Shown here: in pieces, positions 1-8,651 of the stretch
How the letters are laid out: each line of letters starts with the position of its first letter
Position numbering within the stretch: position 1 is the first letter of the stretch
NCBI GenBank assembly: GCA_009602725.1
Contig: WELB01000089.1
Coordinates: forward strand, 175,815-200,904
DNA: 25,090 nt
Direction: 5' to 3'
DNA from: Spirogloea muscicola
Taxonomy: Eukaryota; Streptophyta; Zygnematophyceae; Spirogloeales; Spirogloeaceae
Notes under the pieces: generated by a model
Seen by the model: the letters and a program-made list of their open reading frames with translations, nothing else
The model's database searches: none
What the model was told of the DNA's origin: nothing
Translations under genes and position numbers: made by a program

Positions 1-295
1 CCTTCCTTGGTATTTCTCCTCTCCTCCCACCCTCTTCCTTCTCCCCCTCTCTTGTCTCTTGACCTTCCCTCCTTGTTCTCCCTCTGTCAACTAGCCCTCT
101 CCTCTCCCCCTCTCTTCCCCCCTCTCTCTCCCCCCCTCTCTCTCCCTCTCTCACCCCGCACTCTCTCCCCCACCTGCCTTTCCCCTCCCTCTCGCCCACT
201 CTCTCGCTCTCCCACTTCCTCTCCCACATCCTCCTTTTATCCAGCCGCGCTTTTCTCCCTCTTCCACTGCCCACTGAAGATTTGCTGATGCTCAG
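1..295 (+). other. Pyrimidine-rich tract, probable 3' part of an intron
   Basis: Almost pure C/T on the + strand to about 270, then a branch-like segment and an AG at 294-295 directly before an open exon-like segment. Similar C/T-rich tracts fill introns of the enoyl reductase gene at the other end of the window, so this is read as intron sequence of a + strand gene that begins left of the window. The 93-codon open frame across it is low-complexity Pro/Ser/Leu and is not taken as coding. Confidence 0.5.
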
Positions 296-1431
296 GTCCG
301 CTGTGACTCCTGCAACTCACCACCCTATGCCCACAGCACCATGTAAGTCCTTGCAGTCTTGGACCTCGAGATAAGGCTCTAACCTTGACCACAAATCCGC
401 TCTTCTACCATGATAATGAGTCCACCCTGTATGGCTATTTGCCAGGTGCTGCGTGCGGGGGCCGGTCCTAGAGGTCAATGAGCGACTGGCAAGCGACCCC
501 GCCCTCCTGCGCGAGAAGGTTCGTGTGCTCAGCACAAGTAGATCTGAGCTGCTCGCTGGCAGTGATATTTGAGAGCTGCAGCAGCTGGCTGCGAGCATTG
601 TGGGCGTCGTTCGTGGCAGTGGGGCCGTCTATGGCCATGTCAGTGCATTTGTGCCAGCATTGCCTGCCTTTGGTGACCTTGCAGGCTGGGTCTGAGCGGG
701 CGGCAGTTTTAGGGTCTCGATATTGGGGTTTGATTGCCTACACCCTAGAATCTTAAACCCTAAACCCTAAACCACTGCCGGGTTGGCAGGCCTCATCGGC
801 TGGCTTCATCGCAGTTCTGATGCCGCGGCCTGAGGACTGGGCCCATGCTGAGCAAAGCCTCGCTACACATGCACAGTACGAGGCGGTTCGCGGCCTCGCC
901 CAGGCTGCGACGCCCCAGTAAGCGAGTTAACTGTCAGCAGCGGACCTCCCAGATCCCAGGCTGACGAATAAATCACATTTTGCGCTTGCTTGACCAACCC
1001 CACTTAGATCCTCCATAGACAAAATTGTAGTCAAAGTTGCCATTCCCCTCAATCTCTTGTGGAAGTACGTATAAGGCCTAGGCCTGGGATAGCTAGTTCT
1101 CCAAAGGTTGTCCACTTAGCGGCAAGGTTAAGGGTTAGACTCTGACATCCATCCCGAGAAAATGGAGACTAGGTCCCTGGCTGATGACCAAGGTGATTGT
1201 GCTGAATTCAGTGACTTGCATTCTGACTCTGAGCTAGCTAGTGCAAATGTTTAGCCAGAACCAAGCTGCTTCGAAGAAGGCCGTGTCCACAACTGCATGC
1301 GAGCCTATAGCATGCTGTCACGCCTTGGCCAAGTTGGGGCCACCCTCGCCCAGCTTGCTTGCCAGGTATCGCCAATTGCAACAGGCTGTTCATTAATATC
1401 CTCATTGGGGGTGACTTTGAAGTTCATGTAA
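296..1431 (+). CDS. Exon-like segments of an uncertain gene, possibly the C-terminal half of Integrator subunit 7 (partial, perhaps broken)
   Basis: Open segments that look coding on the + strand are 296-342, 446 to about 561, 573-689, 790-917 and 1255-1431 (stop TAA 1429-1431). The first junction is convincing: donor GTAAGT at 343, acceptor CAG at 443-445, and the phases join as AT+G. The first two segments read CDSC...HSTMCC then VNERLASDPALLREKVRVL. Segment 790-917 contains PEDWAHAEQSL, which resembles a HAEQ-L block in the middle-to-C-terminal part of animal INTS7. Segment 1255-1431 contains RAYSMLSRL. Against an intact gene: an in-frame TGA at 570-572 separates two coding-like stretches, and 790-917 ends in phase 2 while 1255 must start in phase 0, so an exon is missed or the frame is broken. 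Identity is a weak inference; other zinc-binding or helical proteins are possible. Confidence 0.3.
754..773. repeat. Telomere-type CCCTAAA repeat, short
   Basis: Nearly three TAAACCC units, matching the plant/green-algal telomere unit TTTAGGG. It lies between two exon-like segments, probably within an intron, and is far too short to be a chromosome end. Confidence 0.8.
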
Positions 1432-1561
1432 CTTTGATCATGAAGACGCAATTGTTCATCTCAAATTCTTCATCGGCAGGACAAACTTTGCAGCTTTTCT
1501 GAAATCAGAAGAAAGTCAATCGCCATTGGCACTTCCAACTTGCCGGCTCAAGCTATGACTA

Positions 1562-4500
1562 CTAGGACGCCCCGCCAAGATGCTTCAGTGCAGCGGCCGC
1601 GGCCCAGTGCACTGGCGCCGGACTGGCAGCAGCCCTTGCACGCTTGGCCGCCCTCAAGTCAGGCTCCAGATGAGGCTTTGTGCGGCTGACATTGGCAAAA
1701 ACTTGGGCTGCCACAATGAGCTCGTCACCTGCGGTGCCGGCGACAGTGGGTACGGCCGCTGCCAGCCGCTCCATCAGCTTGGCGTACTCCTCCATTACAG
1801 CTCTGCCGGCTGTCTGGGTAAGAGTAGCACCGGTCTGCGTGCTTTCTGGCCGCAGCTCCAAAGCCAGCCGGCCCACCTGCTCGCTTAGTAGGACCATTGT
1901 CCGCAAGGCCAAGCCCTCCGCCATTGTCACTGTAGTCGGCGACGCTGCAGCAGAGACCAGCACGCGCGAGGCAGCGAGCGCCAACTGGCTGCCAGCATCT
2001 TGTGCGGTGATCGTGAGCTCAAGGCTAGGGAGGAAGTCTGGGTCGTCCACCGCTGCCCCGGCCATTGCCGTCCCCTGAAGGAGCTGCATATGCCAGCAGA
2101 TGTGGACAGCAGCTGGCACTAAGTTTCCAAGTTCTAGCTTCAGGTCCTTACAATCAAGTATGTAGGTGTTTGGGTACTGTGATGCTTCACAGTTTGAGCT
2201 GTGTTGGCAATGAGAATGTGCAATTTCCCATTACGAGTACATATACTGTTCATCTACTAAATTTCATCATACAAAGATACCTCGTTGAGTCATTCATAGA
2301 TTCATCTGACTTACACTTCTCTGCTCTGTAGTAGCTAAGGCATTGCTACATTAGCAAGGACTTTGCTTCACAGTGACGGTTTTAGGGTCTCTGCAAGTTC
2401 ATAGGTCTGGCCTTAGGATCTGGGTTTGTGAAAGAGAGTCTCCATGGTAAACAACAACGCAGGCTCTTAGGTGCGACTGAGCTCTCACCTTACCAACAGT
2501 GCCCAAAGCGGCACTGTGGAGGTCGGCGGCCAACCCATCAGTCATCGCGAGCGCGACAAGGGCCCGCGCGCTCCCGGTGGACAGCGCGCCACAGCGGTTG
2601 GCCTGCGGCGCCAGCTGGCGAAGGCCGGCGAGGGCCACCATCCGCACGCTCGCCCGGAGATCGCCGGCTGCTACAGTTGCCAGCAGCTGCACCTGTGGCC
2701 CAGTCCAGGACAAGAAAGACAATTCATTGCAAGTCCTAATGTTACACCCTACGCATAGACCCCTTGACTCTGCAGTTGCAATAATAGCAGAAAAATGCTG
2801 ACCACAGACCTGAGAATGTATATGCTGATGCAAAATCCAAAGTCCTCAGACTTGCATGAGGAAGAAGCAGTGCTATAACATGCCACACCACTATCAAAGT
2901 CCAGTGGGCTTTCAAAACCTGCTCCCGGAGCGTGACAATGGAGCAGACTGCCAGCTTGGTGAGGGCACACAGTATGGTGGCCACTTCCGATGCAGACGTG
3001 CGCTCTTGCAGCGCTTCTTCACCAACCTGCAACACCAAATGCGACTACAGGCGGTCAGGTCAGGACTTCAGTCGGTAATTGTCGAGAATCGACATTACTG
3101 TGGGCACAGTCAATATTCCTGTCATTGTCGTATCATTACCACTTCGCTACAAATGACTAGCTATTCTGAAGCATGAAGTCAGAGTGTAGGGCTCAGGATG
3201 CAACGCTTCAGGGTGTTGGCTTCAGCGTGGCTGAGCGACTCACCGTCTGCGCTGACAGAGCAAGCTGCGGGGAACCGGACATGTGGCCAAGCAGCCAGGC
3301 GGCAGCGAGGGTATGCTTTCCTCCACCGGGGCCGCTGCCAAGTAGTCGCTCCCGCACCTTGTCCAAGGCAGCCGCCGTGAAGTTGATGGAGACCTGGCAG
3401 AAGCGCGCAGCTGCCGAGAACGCGGCCTCTGCCTGTGCTGCAGTGAGAGAGGGCGGGAGGGCGGCAGCACAAAGCAGGTCAGCAAGCCCCGAGCAGGTCA
3501 GCGAGGAGGCTGCCAAGAGCCCACCACTTCTTGTCCATCAGAAGAGGCACGGTAGGTGTCAAAGACTGGGCAGCCCCCAGTCACTTTGCTGCTTACTTCA
3601 CAACAACCAATGACAGTGAGAGATATACTTATACAGTAAGTGATTACTGCAGCTGAAAGCGGAACACTTCACACATACAACAATCCTAAATACTCTGTGA
3701 GCAACATTGTACCGCTGACCACAGTAAGTGTTAAAGAAGTCCAATGCAGTACTGATCAGCCAAGAGCAGCCTAACTTTAGATGCCTGTCAAGGCTGTGAC
3801 AGCAAATGCATACCCACCTCCACAGGCTGCGGCGACCCCATGGCATCGAGGACAAGCTCATGCACGCCGGCGGAGTTGGCAGCCAGGCACGCTGCAGCAC
3901 CAAGCGCGCGCAGTGCCAGAGCGCGGGCTGGCGGGTCGGCAAGGGGCGTCGCCACCTCGAGGATGCGCCCGAGCACCAGGCCGGGGTTGAGTAGCCGGCC
4001 CGGTGAGAGCAGGCCGCCATCGCTGCCGTTGTTGCCGCAGCTGCTGTCCCCGCCTCCTGCTGCCGGGGCCTGGAGGTGCTGCAGGAACACCTGCACCAGT
4101 AGAATGGGTCAGCAGCAATCTCATGGCTGTCCACTGCAGCTCAAGGTTGGGAGAGGCTCAGCCAAGCGAGCAGCTGAGTGCAACAATTGCCAGCACCGTT
4201 GCTCGTCTCTGCTGACATTGCTCTCATACTGATCTGAGAGTATGTGTCAGGAGCTGGAGTTGAGGGTTCTGGATTTTGTAGAGCTCCAGCTTTGGGTTTA
4301 TGGGTTTAGCTCGACTGGCAGTTATGTTGGTGCTCACCACTACGCGCGTGCTTTCAACCTGCCCTTTCTAGCCTTCACCTTCTTGCCCTCAATGGTGCTT
4401 ACCTTATCTTACACTGAATTGACATACTTTGTCTATACTTCTCGCCATACATTGCTGTTGGACTATATACGCTTGGAATTAATCTTCAACTAAAATGTTG

Positions 4501-5093
4501 AGCTTATTGGGGCTGTAGGACTTGGCAGCTGAGAATCCGAAGTGGGTTCTGGTCGCCATGGGCGTGGCAGCAGCCGACGCCGCAAGCAAGGCTCACCTGG
4601 AGGACACAGAGGCGGACAGTGTCGCTGCCCGCCCTGAACGCATCCGCCAGGCGGAGGACCAGGGCGTTGGCCTGCGTGACGTCGCCACAGTCGTCGGAGC
4701 CGCCGGGCGCCGCCGCTGTCTCCGGCGGCGTAGGCGCAACCGCAGAGCCGCCGCCATAGGCACTATCAATCGATGCCGTCGCCGCCGCCGTGTCCTTTGC
4801 CGCCGTCGCCGCCGCCCACTGCCGCAGGCGCGGCCCCATCTGCAGGATCGTCTCCAGCTGCACGGCTGCATTGCAGATTGGCCATTTGGGTCAGCATTTC
4901 CTGCAGCGTCAGTCCTTACCACCGCGGAGCACGATAGACGACACCACAGCATGATGGCAGTAAGTCATTCGAGGTGGATTCCTCGTGCACACGAACCCAG
5001 CTTCGGCGAGCGCAGGCCGCGGTCGAGTTCCGTGCTCCACGTTGCCGTGGCCGTGGTAGCCGCCGCCGCCGTCAGCGGCACCGGCTCTGCCAT
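1562..5093 (-). CDS. INTS7: Integrator complex subunit 7, N-terminal half, seven exons
   Basis: INTS7 is an alpha-helical HEAT-like subunit of the nuclear Integrator complex, which cleaves snRNA and other Pol II transcripts; the Arabidopsis counterpart is SIEL. Exons by phase and homology: 5093-4997, 4865-4597, 4090-3818, 3432-3244, 3026-2919, 2692-2489, 2074-1562 (stop TAG 1562-1564), about 550 codons. Diagnostic blocks: WSTELDRGLRSPKL (exon 1, matching a LDKGLRSGKL block in animals), LRLADAFRAGSDTVRLCVLQ (exon 2), ALALRALGAAACLA (exon 3), AAFSAAARFCQVSINF (exon 4), SVRMVALAGLRQLA (exon 6) and VFANVSRTKPHL (exon 7). Exons 2 and 3 carry Ala/Gly-rich insertions absent from animals. The family is usually about 950 residues, so the C-terminal half is absent from this strand; candidate pieces lie on the opposite strand at 296-1431. 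The start at 5093 is chosen because exon 1 joins exon 2 in phase and gives a family-like N terminus. Confidence 0.85.
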
Positions 5094-5199
5094 GGCTCCG
5101 CACCGCCGCCGCCGTCAGGGCTTCCAACCCCCGCCCTCAGCCAGAGAAAGTGTGGCCAGCCGCCGGAGTTCCACAACTCAGCCTCGCCAAACTGCAACC

Positions 5200-5222
5200 A
5201 AACCCTAAACCGTAAACCCTAA
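5200..5222 (-). promoter_or_regulatory. Telo-box-like AAACCCTAA pair upstream of INTS7
   Basis: Two AAACCCTAA-type motifs separated by an imperfect unit (AAACCGT) lie 107-129 nt upstream of the INTS7 ATG. Telo-boxes occur in promoters of plant housekeeping genes, so a promoter role is possible. The retrotransposon relic zone begins immediately on the other side, so it could instead be a remnant of a telomere-like insertion target. Confidence 0.4.
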
Positions 5223-5225
5223 TAT

Positions 5226-5425
5226 CGTGGACTCGGGCCGCGCTTTGGCTGCTACATCTGGGTCTCGTCAGGGTGCCTCTTTTCTGGGCTGGCCTCTCCC
5301 AGCCACCGCCCTCTCCTGGAAGCGTTCTTCATTCCAGATGCAAGTGAACTCCGACTTGCGGCTGCTGGCTTCCCTTGCCGTCCGGTATCGGGCATCAGTT
5401 CATGACCTCTATGTGCCTTTACGTG
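5226..5425 (+). mobile_element. Retrotransposon 3'-end fragment with hairpin repeat
   Basis: Positions about 5375-5415 (GTCCGGTAT...GACCTCTATGTG) match the last coding bases of the full-length element near 18376-18417. Upstream, 5285-5335 is a copy of the short GGGCTGG...CAGCC hairpin repeat followed by CTCTCCTGGAAGCG. No usable reading frame remains. Confidence 0.6.
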
Positions 5426-5523
5426 CTCATTCGGCCCCTCCAGACCTTGTCCATTCCTTTGGGCTCTAGCTGCTCATATGCTGAGATGTGTTGAGGGGGG
5501 TGAGCGCATTGCCTCCCCCGACT

Positions 5524-6117
5524 TTACTCAAGGACACTATGTTTGGAATTGTGCGAAAGGCGGGGTATCATCCGGCCATGAAGGTGTCCGGCATCATGCC
5601 AATCTCCTCAAGGCGCGGCAAGCACATACGTGCGGCGTCTGGACGTGGTCGCCACCCCCCGGGGCGGTGGGCCTCGTCTGCTCCTGGACGTGGTACTGAT
5701 CGACGCATGCAAGGCTGACGCACCCACGTCAACCGTGTCTGGCTGGGCCACGTCCAGCGCGGAGCGCAAGAAGGAGCGGCACTACCAAGACCATCCCCGA
5801 GGGACCATCTTTATCCGTGTGCCATGGATATCTAAGGAGGCTACGGCGTAAACTGGTCCTCCCTGATCCAGCATCTGGTCCGGCTGGTTGATGCCCGTCG
5901 TCGAAGTCAGGGGGGCAGCTTGGGCCACTTCAGCATTCCGCAGGCCTTAGTTGCATATTACAGAATGCGGCTCTCACTTACTTTGCAGCGCTCGCAAGCA
6001 TTGACTCTTCAACAACGTGCAGGGCGCGCTCTAAGTCAGGCCTCCGGCTTTCGTGGCGGCGCTCCAGCTCCCCAAGTTAGCTTGTCGGATTTGTTTGTGC
6101 TCACCCATGGGAATTGA
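5524..6117 (+). pseudogene. Broken copy of the retrotransposon C-terminal endonuclease region
   Basis: Translated pieces align in order with the last 220 or so residues of the 1255-residue retrotransposon protein. One frame from 5524 gives AGYHPAMKVSGIMPIS (intact element: AGYRAIVEVSNVMPIT). After a frameshift near 5630 the next frame gives LDVVATPRGGGPRLLLDVV, which keeps the D...D endonuclease spacing, then a third piece at 5920-6117 ends FVLTHGN and stop, as the intact protein ends YVLTRGY. Frameshifts and loss of upstream domains make it a dead 5'-truncated copy. Its sequence is clearly diverged from the intact element, suggesting a separate or older lineage. Confidence 0.8.
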
Positions 6118-6245
6118 TGTCACCTTAGGCACCTTAATTTCAGTCTCAGCACTATGTAGCCCTGTTTAGTCTGCCCTAGACTTTGCCTGAACAATGTATC
6201 GGCTTGAATTGGCCTCCATTTCATTTCATGCGCCCCGCGCCTTCT

Positions 6246-6300
6246 CTCCTTTGGGCTGGCCTCTCACAGCCACCAGTCAATTTAGAAGCGCTGTTCTTCT
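6246..6300 (+). repeat. Short hairpin repeat copy
   Basis: GGGCTGGCCTCTCACAGCC followed by a GAAGCG and TTCTTCTTCC tail, the same order as at 5285. It is joined directly to the retrotransposon 3' end that begins at about 6305. Confidence 0.55.
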
Positions 6301-6304
6301 TCCA

Positions 6305-6505
6305 TGTGCTGACTCGTAGTTACTGAGCGGGTCAGCTTAGCAGCAATGAAAGAGCCGCTTCCAGGAGAGGGCGGGGCTGTGAGAAGCCGGCCGAGAGAAG
6401 AATGAACACTAAACAGCTGCTTAGTAGCAGGTGATGTACATCTGTCATCGTGCTTGCTTTGTACTTGGCCAAATAGGCCCTTCATCACTTAATACACACT
6501 CCGTT
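6305..6505 (+). mobile_element. Retrotransposon 3'-UTR fragment interrupted by a 73-bp insertion
   Basis: 6305-6345 is nearly identical to the end of the full-length ORF and start of its 3'UTR (18413-18455: GTGCTGACTCGT, stop TGA, GCGGGTCAGCTTAGCAGCA). The match resumes at 6430 (GGTGATGTACAT...GCTTGC...TTGTACTTGGCC) as at 18456 onwards. Between them lies the insertion described separately. Confidence 0.85.
6346..6418 (-). mobile_element. 73-bp short mobile repeat with 11-bp flanking direct repeats
   Basis: The insert interrupts a 3'UTR whose uninterrupted form is present at 18445-18475. It is flanked by GCTTAGCAGCA (6335-6345) and GCTTAGTAGCA (6419-6429), one mismatch in 11, as expected for a target-site duplication. 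Read on the - strand it contains GGCCGGCTTCTCACAGCC, CGCCCTCTCCTGGAAGCG and a TTCATT tail, matching 5285-5335 and the other hairpin repeats in this window. It has no coding capacity. Confidence 0.7.
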
Positions 6506-6511
6506 CCCTTG

Positions 6512-8651
6512 GCTGTAGTCGCTTGCATAGCTGTGTGGAATTGACGCAGTTCGGCACTTCGGACCTTGTTCGATGAAGCACCTCCTCTTGCTCTTGCTCT
6601 TTCTGCGGGGACGAGCGTTTGCTTGCATGCTTGTACAGGATGCGCCTTGCCACCTCCCTGCAGCGGTCCTTGACGCTTGCCGTCCACTTGCGGGCAGGCC
6701 GCGTATTAGCTGCTGCCTTCGGGTTCCGCCCTCTATTCTGATCTGCACTTGCTGACTAGAGGTTATCGAGCCGCCACTCGCAGAAGTCACGGAGATAGTG
6801 TCGTGCGTTTTGCGCCATGTACATGCCTTGGGGCTCGCTGGAAGCGAGCCCCCTAAGCCACCAGTGAATGTGGCCGCGCTTGCTATCTTCTGGAAGAGTC
6901 TTCTTTCTTCTCACAGCCATTGCCTTACTATGAAGGAGCTGGTTGTTCTCTTGTGCTTGCGAAGGGGACAAGAGGACAAGTCCACATCAGCCATATTTCA
7001 ACTCCTTGAAGCCACAAGGAGTCCAATCTGAAGTGGCCTTTAAGGGGCAAGGGCTGTATAAGGCCAGCCCAGATTATCTGGACTAGGTCCGAAGGGCTGA
7101 GAGGCGCTAGAATTACACAGCTATGTGAGTGGCAATGGTGATCGGGACATCTGAAGCTCCACTCAGGGCTGCTCTTCTTGGGCCATTCCTCCTTTAATCT
7201 AAGACATTGTACATGTCAACCAGTGACCTCATATAGCATCGATACATAGGAACTAAGAATACCACACTTTAATCTTGGTGTTGCCAGGGGTAACACTAAG
7301 ACCCTGACTCAAGTCCTCCGGCTCCTATCTTCCCGCCAATAATGTCAACCCTGGAGCACTGTCAATCTTGGAGCCCCTATCACTTGTGCATGTAGCACAG
7401 AACACCAGGAGCTGACTTAATGGCCTGCCAGTCTTGATGAGGCCAGAATCTGGCCCCTGCGCCCAGCCCTTTGAATCACTGTAGAGAAGGACTTGACGCC
7501 TTGGCTACTGCCCAGAGGTTGCGATACGCTAATGTTGAGGATAGTGCACACATAGCTGCCACCACCTTACAAGTTCCTAGCTCCTTGCATTGATGAGAGG
7601 CAGTGAGGCAGTACATCAGGTTAGCTACTGCAGGTCACATGTCAAAGTTGCATAGATGGGCCCTTCTACGCTCCTCTTACAGCAAAATCTCACTCGGTTC
7701 TACAGGACTCATGAGTCCTCCAGAAACTGGTAGCCAATATCTAACTTCCCGCCTTTTGCAACGAAACCATTGACCGGCCTAGGTATCCAGCAGCAAGAGC
7801 GCCATGCTACAGAGCTCTGCTTTAAGTGCATGCAATTTCCACCTCCAGCAACTCTAGCCGGGCATGATGGCAACTCCAACTTGCTGGCTTTCTTGTGGTG
7901 CAGCAAGCGGCCTCAGAGACACCCTGCAACTGAAACGACTGCCTTGGCATGGAAAATTCAAATAAGCATGCCATCGCGGAGCTTGTCTTGAAGAGGGCAA
8001 TGTATGTGACACCGACAAGAACCCAAACTCTGTGCTTCCTGCTGACAACCCATGTGGCTAGCTAGCTTCAATGTCCATGGTAATTCTTATTACAGGGTGT
8101 GAAGCCTAAACAGTTTCGTCGTCTTGTGCAATCTGTGCAAGCAACTATGACAACCTGCAGAAACCCAAGTAGGAAGGTGCATCAGAGCTTCAGGCTGCAC
8201 AATGTAGCACTGCTCAGAGTGAGCTCTGCTCAGTTGAGCATGATAAATCAGCCATCACAAATAGGAAATTGCTCAGTGGCAGGCCGCGCCAGCTGCTGAG
8301 CAACTATGAAACAGAGAAGGGAATCTTGCCTTCCTGATCTTACCTCGCCACATCCAGGACACCAGAAGGCAACCTGACAACCCATGCTCAGCCTCCCCAA
8401 TGTGGGGCTTGCAACCCAAATATCTACCCTGCACGTGGCTTAAACACCAAGCTTAATGTGCAACCATAGACCTCAATGAGCAAGATACTAAGATATAAGA
8501 TTATAGGGGATGATAAAATACTAGTATGCTACATGTGTAAGGCAGGGACAACAAACACAGAGTACCTGCTCATCCTACATCTGCATCTGAGCTTCCACAG
8601 AACGTTAGACTTGAAAAGGAGGTCGTTGTTGTTGTGAGTACCTGCTAAGTG
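6512..8651. other. Intergenic stretch, no gene recognised
   Basis: About 2.1 kb between the retrotransposon relics and the 3' end of exportin-2. Contents seen: the repeat at 6736-6820, a hairpin-repeat copy near 6890-6935 (TTCTCACAGCCATTGCC) and a GGGCTG...CAGCCC hairpin near 7048-7067. The remainder is lower in GC with many stops in all frames, and I see no gene, RNA gene or conserved motif. It includes the exportin-2 3'UTR at its right edge. Confidence 0.5.
6736..6820 (+). repeat. Diverged retrotransposon 3'-end-like repeat, pair with 20319-20400
   Basis: TTCTGAT..(A)CTTGCTGACTA, a GAGCC/GAGCGTCCACTCGCAGAA block and GTGTCG...GCGCC occur in the same order at 20319-20400. The order also resembles the coding end and stop region of the full-length element (GTGCTGACTCGTGGTTACTGAGCGG), so both look like 3' ends of a related lineage. 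Confidence 0.5.

Noticed and set aside
7-288. 93-codon Pro/Leu/Ser-rich frame at the left edge
   Set aside because: Pure pyrimidine-tract translation; best read as intron.
754-773. Telomere-type repeats as a chromosome end or fusion point
   Set aside because: Only two or three units at each of three sites, internal to gene-bearing sequence.
296-1431. Identification of the + strand segments as COG2 or ATG14-like
   Set aside because: Considered because of an RAY-L motif and a CxxC...CC pattern, but neither extends beyond a few residues; INTS7 gave more ordered matches.
4522-5208. 228-codon + strand frame opposite INTS7
   Set aside because: Arg/Ala-rich shadow of GC-rich INTS7 exon 2 and the 5' flank; no family features.
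6573-6755. 60-codon frame starting with a hydrophobic leader-like segment
   Set aside because: Short, no family match, and overlaps repeat-derived sequence; the leucine run comes from CTCTTG repeats.
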